Assembly: GCA_034620365.1 (NCBI GenBank) | Contig: JAQGEQ010000204.1 | Span: forward strand, 434,001-498,000 | Origin: Pegea sp. RAD2-039 | Lineage: Eukaryota > Chordata > Thaliacea > Salpida > Salpidae | Length of the DNA stretch: 64,000 nt | Direction: 5' to 3' | Shown: positions 39,201-50,913 of the stretch, piece after piece | Layout of the letters: every line of letters starts with the position of its first letter | Position numbering within the stretch: position 1 is the first letter of the stretch | The notes under the pieces: model-generated | What the model was told of the DNA's origin: nothing | The model's input: the letters and a program-made list of their open reading frames with translations, nothing else | Databases searched by the model: none | Made by a program: the position numbers and the translations under genes

Positions 39201-42200
39201 CCCTTCTAATGTTACACCTCTGATTAGAAGTATGATCAACATAACATAAGGAAAAGTGGCCGTGAAATACATCGCCTGTATACAAAAAATAAGATTAATC
39301 TTTCAAAGAAAAATTTATTAGAACAAAACAAATTTACGCAGATAAATATTACTCCTTTTAAATCACATTAAGTAAGAATTAACAAAAGATTCATAGAATA
39401 AAACATAATACTTTTAAATTTGAAAATATAAAACACATAGAAACTATCGATTCGATAATTTGGTTTAAACCTTGACTTTCAGAGAAAGTTTTAATTTTGG
39501 TTGGATGTATATCTTTATTACAAGTTTAAGATTATCAAAACTAATTTATTAGAACAATTGGAAGACTATCGTTTTACCGAGTAATAAAATGACTTAAAAT
39601 AAAAAAATGACTTTCCATATAAACTTAGATACAACAAAAGTTTAAATTCTTCCTTACATTTTAAGCTGTTACCAGCTCCCTTGAGAAATTAAACTTTAAA
39701 CAGTGACGCTACTTTGGTTTGCAAGCTGCTTAATACGGTGAACGGTATAAAGAGCTGTTTTCAGCAAGATGCCTTCTCGACGAATTTACAGTCATAAAGT
39801 TAAAAACAATAAATTATTTCTCTAAATGTTATCATAGTAAAATTTTATTTACAAATAATCACTGAGAACTCTGTGAACCAGTCTTACTTCAAAACATTTT
39901 TCAAATGTATATGAGTGATCGAGTATTTTTAAACATAAATCATTACTCAATGTATATAGGCATTTTTATAGACCTCTTTTAAGCATTTTTAAGTATCTAC
40001 TTAATTGATACAAGAGGAATGTTTGTTGAAAGATAAAAACATGAATGTTTTTAAGATTTTAGTTTTTATGAAGTGCTGTCATTTATACTATTAAAATAAT
40101 TTATGATAATTTAAAGCTTAAAATGCTTAAGGCGGCACGGGGAAGTGACAAGTATCCTGATTCAGTAGTAAGTTCATAAAAGAAACAGTTGGAGCCAAAA
40201 ATATGTTTATATTTACTCTAGTTGTTCATGTGATGAAAAAAAACTAAGTGTATGAGCCTATTTTGCATGGGCTGACACTAGGTGGCGCTGTATGATCACT
40301 ACTTTATATATGATGAGAGACAGAAAAGCGGTTATTGAAGAGTTATGCTTAAAGTAAGGCTCAAAAACAGTGGAAAAGTACTAGTAGTACACTAGTGTGA
40401 ATATTTTGTCTGCCACTAGTCATATCGAAAAAAAAAACTGTAAGTGTCTTCAGCATTGAAATTGTAAATTTCTTATTTATATAAATAAAAAATTCAATAT
40501 ATAAAACCAAAAGTTCATTAAATGAAGCTGCTTCAACTTATATTAGAATTTTTAATTTTCCAACCTTTCCGGTTGATTTTGTTCCTTTGAAAACTGTTAG
40601 ATAGCAAACAATCCAAACCAACAACAGTAGACCCACAAGCTCCCACCGCATTCCTCCTAAATCATGGAGCCCAGTAGTTATTTTCAAAGCTCGATTTCTG
40701 AAAAGTAAGTTTTCAATAAGCCTTCTATATGTTTAAAATATATAATAAATTAGAAAACTTAACTGGAAGGAAGTCATCATTCATATAACTAATATCAGAA
40801 CTATTAGATCACGATAGAATGAGTACTTCTGCACTAATTTATCAAAGTTTATTTAAGAATCAAGGATTTAAACAAATAGAATTTTCCACACTTATCTTCA
40901 TACCATGGTATCAAGTAAGAATTATTTTTATGTCAGGTTTATGCCTATATAAGCATTAATCAAATGGTAATCACAAGAAATTATTTTTCAGCTCTTTGAA
41001 TAGAGAATAATTTGTTTATTTAAAAACTTCAGAATGATTAAATCAGAATTCCATCAAAATATTTCCAAAAATCTTTATGAATGGTTTTTTATGTAAATGG
41101 AATTTTAAAAATAATCATTTTGAAAGTCTCTTCTATCTAAATTGTTGGAAATACTTACTCCCAGTACTCAAGAACAGGAGATGTAAAGTTTAAGGCGTCT
41201 GCTTTTGAAATATTTGTGAAGTCTTCGCGACACTTCAGTGGATCATTCCATTTGTTACCACATGTGGCCCAAGGAAGTTCAGCCCGAAATGACTGAAACA
41301 AATAAAATAGGGCCCACGCAAGTATAATGGCATAGTAGCAAAGTGTAAGGAAGACGATGACCGCAGAAGAGATACCGATTCCTATAAAAAACGATGTATT
41401 GATAAATTTTGTAGAAAAAAAATCTTTTGAACATAAATTTAAAGTTTACCTACAGGAAAAAAAATTGTTGAAAAAGATAAAACTAAGATTTAAATATTTA
41501 ATACATGATAAACATAAGTAAACAAAAATGTGAATCACAATTAAAAATCAAGTTTTGGCTGACTCTAAGAAAGTTAAATGTTAGAATTTCATGAAAAAAT
41601 CAAATAGTAAAGATAACATAAAGTCATTTTTGTGGGTATGTAAGTACTTAAAATGAATAATATATTGGTGTTACCTGACACAATTGGACAAATAGCATTC
41701 CACGACTGGATAGCGCCAAGCTTGGTTTGTTGACCGAGCGCTACTTCTAGAAGAAAGATTGGAATTCCGCTAATGATAACAACAATCATGTAAGGGATCA
41801 AGAAAGCTCCTATAAAAGAAGCTTTATCTTTATAAAAGTTTACATTTAAAACGTTTATTGGTCTATTAGAGCTTTATAATCGGCAAAAGAGTAATTCACA
41901 TTTTGTTTTATAGACGGTAAAAAACAAAGTGAAATTTTCTCAAAAATAAAGATGCACATGAGTATTTTGGTAACTGCATGTGTGTTTTACTACAGAAAAT
42001 ACACGTTTGATAACAAGCAATAGTGTTTGAAAAAAGTTTAAAAAGAACAGTTATAGTACATAAAATGAAATATAGCTACAAAAGTCAGCCATCAACATTT
42101 TATTAATTTGCAAGGAACTAAGTTATAAGCTTCCTTAATCACCTTTTTCTTTAATTTTTAGTTTTTATGTACTTGTGACCTAATTTTAATGATAAATTGA

Positions 42201-42768
42201 GTTACCTGACATTAAAATCTATAGAAATGTAAATTTTAACATTTGCATAACTTGAAGCTACATCAATATCAAAAATTAGAATTATTTACATATTGAAAAA
42301 TTCTTAAAATATTACTTGGATGGTTTTAATAAAATTATATGTTGAAAATTTCATTGAGAAAATGTCAAGATAAATAAGTTAAAAGTCATCGGTCGAAATT
42401 TAGCTTTAAATTTGTGAGAATGTGTGTTAGCGAGAGGTGCTCTCTTTAGGCACCTTCCTTCACATTTATTGTAATAAATAAATAAATAATTTTACATACA
42501 TATTCATATTTTTTAATTTATCATAAGCTATGTACAAACCTCCACCATTCTTATAACATAAGTAAGGAAACCTCCAAACATTTCCTAGGCCTACTGCTGA
42601 TCCACAGCAAGCTAGTAAGAAGTCAAATTTTCCTGACCACTGATCTCTATCTCGAACCTTATTTCGTTTGTCATCACTTTTGATGTTAGCTTCAGGATCA
42701 GGCGCTGAAGTAGTTTGTAGTAAAGCGACAGTACTGCGCTCAGGCCCAGGAGTTAAATCGTCATCCAT
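36254..42768 (-). CDS. SLC6 family Na+/Cl--dependent neurotransmitter transporter, GABA-transporter-like
   Basis: Twelve exons give 616 residues, a normal SLC6 length: 42768-42540, 41809-41675, 41381-41159, 40697-40565, 39275-39141, 38889-38786, 38548-38424, 38326-38214, 37596-37456, 37398-37195, 37064-36891, 36388-36254. The family signature in TM1 is clear ([20 protein letters not shown]), followed by [13 protein letters not shown], the EL2 cysteine pair ([14 protein letters not shown]) with two sequons (NIS, NFT), [20 protein letters not shown] in TM5, and [14 protein letters not shown] in TM6. These parts are closest to GABA/taurine/creatine-type carriers such as GAT1. The TM8 segment GISTLL replaces the GLDSQF of that group, so the substrate is uncertain. 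The last exon follows WRE in phase 0 and adds 44 residues containing PPPPYS and ending TNM. It acts in the plasma membrane. A LINE 3' end lies in intron 1 and another repeat in the last intron. Confidence 0.93.
36455..36650 (-). repeat. Dispersed repeat, copy 1 (probable non-LTR 3' end)
   Basis: Within the last SLC6 intron. It shares TTTATTTATGTT(A/G)TTCAACGCAT and the following roughly 70 bases, imperfectly, with 48597-48770. The A-rich AATAAATA-like end on the minus strand is typical of LINE tails, which suggests the element reads on the minus strand. Confidence 0.55.
42419..42490 (+). mobile_element. Solo 3' end of the CR1/L2-like LINE, in SLC6 intron 1
   Basis: Contains TGTGTTAGCGAGAGGTGCTC, a further conserved stretch, then TTATTGTAATAAATAAATAAATAA. 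It matches the tail at 60667-60732 with few changes. The copy is severely 5'-truncated, as usual for LINE insertions, and is antisense to the host gene. Confidence 0.8.
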
Positions 42769-45700
42769 AATGAAGCAGAAATATTGACACTATTCACTAA
42801 CTGCTATCAATAAACCTGTCGAATTATAAACTGTATAATGAGAACTTACAACTGAAATGAAGCTTCAGCAGCTTCTATAGTCAAATTCACTTATTGTATA
42901 CTCAGTTGAGGCTTTGTGCTTATGAAAAACACTTGAATAATGTTTAAAATGACAAGTTAGTCAGTAAATCAACTATAAAGTTAAAGAATAATCTAAAGTT
43001 TGAAGATATTTTTTTGCTTAAAGCTGATTAAAAAATTAAAATAAGAAATGAAACAAGCTAGTCGTGCATTTAGAATTCTATAAGCTCTCGATTGTATTGA
43101 TTATTTATTAAGTATAAGGCCTTTTAAAGCAAATTCTAAAAGTATCAACGACACTGAACATTTTTAAGCTATTGGTATATGAAAACAGTTGATGGTAATT
43201 TAATGTATGACTTATGTTTAACAAAACTTTTACATTTTTACTGGTAGAATCGTTTGTTTAAAATTGTTGCAAAACTAAAAATACTTTTAAATGAAACATT
43301 TTTAAATATTTACTAGTGAATTTATAAACAATATACTAAAAAGAATTTTCAATTAAAAATGTTGAAGTATTCAGAAGTTTTGATAGCCTTTCTTTTGAAA
43401 AATCAGTCTGGCTATGAAACTATTGGAGAACAATTCATTTTCAAATTCAGATAAACTTTAATTTCTAGCCATATGATACGTGTGGGTTTGAAGTAACTTA
43501 ATTTACTAAGGCCTTAAAATTGACCTAATTCTAAGTCAAAAATAAATTGTAAATAAACAAAAACTTAGAAGATCTTTGGATAATCAAAGTTAACTGTCTA
43601 AAAACAAAGCCTAAAAAGTCTGACTTAAAAATATTTTACAGTTTTGAGTTATATATTCTTTCAACTAACCAGTCAACAAAAAGCCTCTTTTTTTAGAACC
43701 AGAACAAGCAGAGCTGTAAGCCAGACTCATTTGAGAGAACACTTAAAATTGAAAAGAGAAAAAAGCACAAATTTCTTCCTTAATTTTCATCTGACTGCTG
43801 TTTACAATCAAAAACTACAAGTAGGTTAGCTCAACTATTTATATTACTGCTCTTAAATATAGAATCACTAACATGTAGACTGAAAATAAGTTTTCAGTTT
43901 GAAGTTCAAGACCTAAAGCAAAATTTTGTAAACTAGTCAAGCTTCAAATTCTGTGCTGCAGAAAAAAAAAACTTGAATTAAAACGTTGAAATCATTGATT
44001 AATTTTACAGCCATCTTTCAATCGATAAAACTACAGAAAACTAAAGAATTACAAATCTGATATTTATTGAATAATTAATGAACATACATAATAAAAACTA
44101 GATAAAAACGAAAAAGAATGAAAGATCTTAACTGTTGAATGGTCGGAAATTAAATGGATAAACTTCAAAAGTAAGAAACAAAGCTTGAATAAATTTGCCA
44201 ATTCATTTGTATATACAAATATCTTATTTCGTAAAGGATTTTCAAAATATGTTTTTACAAAGGTTAATTTGAATTGATCAAAAAAATATTAATGTTCATA
44301 TAATAAGAAATAAGGTATAATCACAGATATTTTAAGGTTATTGTCGAGGAGTACTTTATAGAATTGATTTAATTTGCCTTCTGGTGCAAAAGGATTAAAA
44401 ATATTGTAGGAAAATTGCAATACGGGTTCATATTTAAAAATTAAACATAATTGAAACATTAAAAATCAAAAAGTACTTATTTCAATTTCAATTTCATTTC
44501 AATTTTATAACCTAATAAAATAGTAAAAATGATATCACAAAACTATGAAATAAGTTTTAAAGATGACTAATAGCGAGCAAGACCTACTAAAACCAACCAA
44601 CCATTATGTGCTTCAAGTTAAGTTTCCACCAACAAATCTACTAATATCTGAATGAGAAGAACAAAGTTACGTAAAATAACCGCCTACACATAGAGAAAAA
44701 AAAACACTTAGTCTTTTGGCGCTCACTTTAATAAACGAAGCTCTTATACAAGTAATATTTTTAGTTTATTTAATTCTTTTATTTTGTTTATTGAATATAC
44801 TTCTGAGATAGAATCTAAAAAGTTAAAAAAAAATGAAACTTTTAGATTAGTATCATACAAATAAGTTTATTCAAATAAAGCTAAAAAAAACTGTCAAACT
44901 CTTTTTATAATAAAAAAAAGATTTGAACTATGTTGAATATATAATAGTCTCTTCATGATATTATTATTATAAAGTTTCTAAAAATAGACTTTTAGAATAG
45001 TTTATAATAACATTTACAATGTGAGCTATCCTCTAAGTGAATATAAAAAAGTATGAACACCAGTTTTGGCGCTGTACTTAATATCACAATGAAATAAGCT
45101 TTACTTAATGAATTTCAAACAGCCTTGACTTGCAACATTAAGTCTATTAAACAAAAATTCTTACACAACCTATTCTCTTAGAAATAGCTTTGCTTTTCTG
45201 ATTACTTTAAAAATTAATAGTACAATCAGAGACTTCTTATGTTTTTAATAAGGCTAATAACATAGTTTTAACACTAAAACATTAAAAAACATCTTCAAAT
45301 ACTATGTATTGCTTACTGAACTGCTATAAACTATCTTTGGCTTGTTATTCATGAATTATACAAAGTAAACTTTGCCTTTAACGAATAATCTATCATTCAA
45401 AATTATATAAATAGTGCTACTCAACTATCTTAAAAAAATCGATTCGCCATTTCGCGCAGACGTTCTTAATCACGTGGTCTAATGGAGAAAAAGTTTATAG
45501 TTTGAATAACGCTTGGCGCTATTACAAAAATCACCCAAGCATAACGAACAATGAAATCCTTAGGTTAAAAGATAGTAAATAAATAATGAAATATTACGTT
45601 TAAGATGAAACTATTTATTAAAACAATCTTATATGCTCACATTCTTTAAAAAACACATGGCTTTTTTGTTTTGACAACCAACTGAAAACTCCAAATTTAA

Positions 45701-48700
45701 CATTAAACTGAATAATTGATAGAAAGAAAGTCGAGTCGGTTTTGGTGAACATTTTCATTCAGGTTAAAGCTGAGTTGTTTCCTTACTATCTAAAACTATT
45801 CCTCAACAAATTATCTTTAGATATCAAGCCTATGAATTTTCAATTTTAAGGAAAGTCTAATTGAAAAACTCTTTTTAAAACTGATTATGATTTAAGCAGT
45901 ATCAAAATTGAATTTTAGCTTGTTAACAATAAATTGGTACAAAACATTGTTTTACTTTCTCTCACTAACATTTTTCGATTAATTAAAAAAAAGTATATCA
46001 TGAGGTAATTAATAAATAAAAAAGTAGAACTTTCTCTAATATAAGAGATAAAGAATTGTAAATTAGTTTGTAAATTCATAGCTGAAATCATCTAAAATTG
46101 ATTTAAAAAAAATGTAGGTTTGTCATTGATCCATAAAACATCATGTCAAGCTTCACAGGGAAACTTAAAAAATTATCTTTTCAAATCATCATCTTTTGAA
46201 ATCAACTTTTGTGCTATTCTATTCTTCTCTATTATTTACATTTGATTTTTTTGATAATCAACGTATTTTCCCCTTTTTGCTCTTCGTAAGATTAATAGAG
46301 ATTTGTTATCAACCCAAAATTGAGAGCATATTAAATTCTAGTCAGTAGTAAAATATTTGATAATATCAAATATCAAAAACTATCCTACTTATACTTTTGT
46401 GAATCAAACCAAACTCTAGCCGGTAGCAATCCAAAATTATTGCAAAGTCTTAATATTTTTTACTTTTTTATAATTCAACAAGTAACATGAACAGAAAACT
46501 CAGTGAAAAGCCAGTTTTGGTTAGTAAAAGTGTTAATTCAATAAATAGTATGGTAGTAAGACGACATTTAGTTTATTCATTAGTGCCTTGTTATTTGAAG
46601 AAAAATATTGATAAGTTAATTAATGAAGTTGAAGACTGGTTGGCTATTCACAACGCAACTGTTAATCATTTAATAAATGATTTCTATTTTAGGTCCTTCC
46701 CAAGTATCGGTTTCAAAATTTTATCGCAGTTAAAAATAACTTTTTGTATAAGGTAATCACCCAAAACTTTAAAACGTCAAACAACTTATTTTCAAAGATA
46801 ATTGGAACTTAATTTCAATGACAAGAATGTTCCCAATATACATAATCTATTAGTTAAATTATAGTAAAATATTGTTCTCACAGACTTCAATCTAGCAGAC
46901 TTCTACAGCATTAATCAGTTAAAAATACTTTTAAAGTATGTACTAGTAGACTGAAGGTCAAAAAGACTGTAGATGCTGTAACTTAAATGCAAATTGTAAT
47001 TTCTCCTTTAAAATCTATACAACTTTGACAATAAATATTAGGCTATAAGTTTTTTAATACTTTTAAGTATTTACTTAAATGATATTTGATTTCAAAGGAA
47101 AATGAAACCGACTTAAATTATTTAATTTTTTTTATGTCATTCTATGAAAAGATGAAATTATTTCGTTGATCCACCGACGACATAAATCACCATCAATTTA
47201 AATACATCAATTTACTTAACATTTATTTTTGTAATGTCTTTGAATCTATGTTAGATAACAGCTAAATATATAGCTGATGTACAGCTTGCTGATATTTCTT
47301 AGTTTTATTTATTTCTTTGTTGATCTAAGACTGAAGCTGTAATTACATGTAAATTCCACTGTAAGTTGATTGGCGTTGTAAGCCTAACATTTTAGGAAAA
47401 ATTACGTCTTCTCATTGTTTTCAAACTTCATTTGAGCGGTTGAAGTTTGTTGAGTCAGTCATTCATAAAAATGAATAAAGTGCAACAAGAAATACAAATT
47501 TTTTTTCTGAATTCACGTATAGCCACAAATTATTTGATAATATTTTTTTAGTGTTTCAGTTGTGATCCTTTCTAACTGGTTATTGAGATATTACCTCTTA
47601 ACTGTATAACTTAGATCTAAATGAAATTCGATCAAAATAAACAAAATTTCAAGTATACAGACTAAGTATTCAGCAGGATTATATAGAAATAGTTTATTTG
47701 ATAAGACTTGTCTGTTTTACAAAAGTGAATTTATTTTTTAAATATTTGAAAATTATTTTAAAAGTCATAAATCATTAAATGAAAATTTAAGTTGTTTTTA
47801 ACTGTAAATACAGTATATGGATCGCATTGGATTTATTCTTTTATGTTTGAACAAATAACTTAAGCACTGGCTTATCCACATAGTATTAAGCACTTAACAT
47901 CTAATAACAAAATAACTTACAAAAAAAATCAACAAAGTGTTTACAAGAAATTAATTGTATATGAAAGTTACACTACTCTGTAGCCTAAGATCAAAATTCA
48001 TGAAAAGTATATTTTTCTGAATAAATAATTTTTAAACAAATGTCTTCACTTGCTTTAATGATTTACACAAAATCTTCGTGAAAAAATGTTTAAGAGGTTG
48101 AAGATTTTTGAAAAAAATTTATTAACTATAAACTCAATGCAATGAAATTTTGTATTATAAAGTTTTAATAAAAAATAAAAATTATGAATGATAGCTTTAA
48201 AGAGATAAAAACAGATTTTGATTCATAATTATTTTTTAGCATCAGCAACTTTTGAATCGACCGTAACCAAAAAGAATGAATTTGAAAAAGGTTTTTCAAA
48301 CTTTTGAATGGTATTTTTGATATTTCCTTAAGGAGTTTTTATTTGAATTATGTTTGAGTTTAAATATTTAATTTACTTTTTTAATCAAAACTAAGCAAGC
48401 TTTATTAGAAAAATATTTATAAATGACCGATAATAATCAGTTTTGTAACAAATTTTCAAAACTTTTAATACAAATTTTATCAATTATTAACATATTCGAA
48501 ATATTACAATCAATTAAAATACTAAAAATGCCATATAACCCAGTTCAATATAAGTTTTTAAGTATTCATACAAGCAGTTAATATTTTTTTTATCTTCATT
48601 CATTTATTTATCTATTTATTTATGTTGTTCAACGCATGGCTGCAGTGGACAATTTATACAGCTTTTACAGCCAACACAATATGACTTCAAAAAAATTATG

Positions 48701-50576
48701 AAAAGGTTCAAGTACCATAGTTTAATATAATCAGTTTATAAAGGAAGATAAACATAATGAGGAGGCATACATAAAAATTATCAATCAAAAATGTAACATA
48801 ATAATGATAAATGAAGAGACTGACAGCATTATAATTTACTTGTTATTAAAATTACATCATTCATATTTCTTATACAACGTTTTAAAAGGTGATAGGTGTA
48901 GTATTAAAGTTGGAAAGGAGATTTCAAGCCATGGCTACCCTCTAGAAAAACCTGCTAGCTCACATACTGTCATTAAACTTGCTGAGTTGGTTAATTTCAA
49001 ATGAATTATCTTTCAGGAAAATTGAAATTGTTCAATATTTAATAAACTCTTTGAAATCAAGTTGAAAAAATAGATTTCATTTTAAATAGCAGTACAAAGT
49101 TTTAAATACAAAGTCGGAGAAAGGGTGTCGATAGTTCATATATCTTATATTGAGCTTACAGAGACAGTCTTTAGATGAAGAAAAGAGTATGCTACATATA
49201 AGGAAAGCTTTTATTATTAAAATAAAAATATTTAATTTTCATTAAAAAATGTTTTATTAATTCCATCAATTTTTATAAATTCTATTTATTTAAGAATGTA
49301 CAAATTAAAAAAAACTAGTCAATTAATTTTCTCTCAGATACATACTTGAAGAGCTTACAGCTAACCATATAGTACTTGATGCAAAATTGCAAAATAAAAA
49401 TGACCTTTTTACACACAGAGAAAAATATTTTTGTTTTTTAATAAAATAACAAAAATCTTCCAAACAAAAATATATAATTTTACTTCTAGATAATTTCATC
49501 TTAATCAATGTTATCTAAAAAAGTGTTTGATAATATACTTTAATTTGTATTTATACTAGATGCAGCATCATGTATATCATCACATTTTTATATAAACTCA
49601 TATTCACGGCTTATAGTTGATAGATTTGAAGTCAATATAAGGAAGTGAACTGTATATAAGGAAGTGAGTGTTTTTAACTTAAAAGAAACTAGTTTATCTT
49701 TAGTGCAATTTTAATATAAAAGAAGCTTGATTTTACACTCAATTTTAAATTCTAATATGTTAATTTTGTATGATTAATCTGTAATGTTTACTTTTAATAA
49801 AATAATTTTACTTACCAAACCAACAGTGGTATGAAATGTTTGATATGAAATAGTATTTGAATCAAACTATGTTTGATGTATGAACATATTCAATATTTCA
49901 ACTTATAATTTATCTATAAGTATAAAAATTCTATGCTTATTTGAATAATAAGTATTTATAATAGATTTATAGCAAAATTTATAATAAAACAAAAAAGTGA
50001 TGTTTTTTCTAAGACTAATATGTTGAAACTGGTTTTAAAACATCTTTTTGTAAATGATAAGCTCACAATATTCTTTTCAATATCATTCATTTACTAAAAA
50101 ATGTTGATGATAAAAGTATTAATTGAAGCTCTATTGTCTAATCAATGTTCGTCTATAGATTTGATAAATTATTATGTTTAACTCCTATCATATCAGTCTG
50201 AATGATAAAATCCAAGTTGGTCTGATGTTTACAGCTTATAATCATGTAATCAATCCACTATCAACGAAACTCAACTATTTTTAAAATTTTGATATCTAGA
50301 ACAAAATGATTTAAATCAGTTAAAATAGATACAGGTAAAATTCCAAAATTCTTGTTAAATATTAGTGAGTGGGTATAAAAGTTAACTTCCAAAATTTACC
50401 TTTGTGATTTTTATCATATTTCAGTTTTTATTTAAATGAATGAATTGAAATACGAAGTGATACTATTCAAACAATTAACTTTATCTTTACACATCAAGGC
50501 TACAAATTTTATAATGAAAATGTTAATTGATCTTGCTTGAAATCGGTTGCAATTACATTTAGAACTGATTTTCAGA
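42769..50576. other. Gene-poor AT-rich region
   Basis: Nearly 8 kb upstream of the SLC6 start. It should include the SLC6 promoter but shows no clear core element. Open frames here (for example 46487-46756, 89 codons) are no longer than expected by chance at this base composition. The one repeat family I recognise is at 48597-48770. TGGTCTAATGG at 45475-45485 resembles a tRNA A box without the rest of a tRNA. Confidence 0.5.
48597..48770 (-). repeat. Dispersed repeat, copy 2 (probable non-LTR 3' end)
   Basis: Starts with several TTTA/TCTA units, then TTTATGTTGTTCAACGCATGGCTGCA, shared with 36480-36510. Similarity continues through an ATATGACTTC segment and weakly through AAGTACCATAGTTTAATA. 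The tetranucleotide run corresponds to the 3' tail of the element on the minus strand. Confidence 0.55.
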
Positions 50577-50913
50577 ATGACTTCTGTTATAGTTCCAACT
50601 TTCTTAGCTTTTCTAGTAGTGAGCTGTTTGCTGTTAAAGGCCCAAGGTCGTCTCTAGTGGATAAATTTTATGTCAAATAAGAATTTTTTTTTTTAAATAA
50701 TATTTAATTGAGAGATTACCATTTTATATCTCTACTCAAAAATCTTCCACATTAGAGGGAAGAAGTTGTTTCTGAGCTTATATTTTGTTCTTAAAATAAA
50801 TAGACTGAAATAAACAACTTATCTAAGATATTTGATAATTACTGTATCCATTTCCAGCCGATCATAAGTCACAAGTTCTCAACAAATTTTTCAGAAAGAT
50901 CTTTTTTGGTTGA
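50577..50913 (+). CDS. Candidate precursor of a short cationic, probably amidated secreted peptide
   Basis: Two proposed exons, 50577-50646 and 50858-50913, give 41 residues. Exon 1 encodes a textbook signal peptide: MTS, then a hydrophobic core (VIVPTFLAFLVVSCLLL), then KAQ. Joining to exon 2 makes AQA before DHK, a good signal peptidase site, and the Ala codon is split by the intron. The product would be DHKSQVLNKFFRKIFFG followed by TGA. A C-terminal Gly is a normal amide donor, so the mature form may be a 16-residue amide, basic and amphipathic like many antimicrobial peptides or neuropeptides. The acceptor (TATCCATTTCCAG) is good; the donor (GTCGTC) is weak. An AG just before the ATG could be the acceptor of a 5' UTR intron. 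AATAAA occurs at 51164-51169. I know no named homologue. Without splicing, the frame stops at 50655. Confidence 0.4.

Noticed and set aside
40270..40300. ACTAGGTGGCGCTG word in SLC6 intron 4, with other GGCGCT/GGCGCC words at 33655, 44718, 45065 and 45512
   Set aside because: The flanks of these words do not align, so I cannot define a repeat family from them.
43644..43829. 61-codon frame upstream of the SLC6 start
   Set aside because: Opposite strand to SLC6, low complexity and no splice or domain support.
45475..45560. tRNA A-box-like TGGTCTAATGG
   Set aside because: No B box or cloverleaf follows; it may be a relic but cannot be supported as a gene.
46487..46756. 89-codon open frame starting MNRKLSEKP in the gene-poor region
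   Set aside because: At about 75% A+T a few stop-free frames of this length are expected by chance in 64 kb on six frames. No splice partners, domain or G+C rise support it.
48804..49004. 66-codon frame ending LAELVNFK next to the dispersed repeat
   Set aside because: Length is within chance and no splice sites or family match were seen; possibly part of the repeat.
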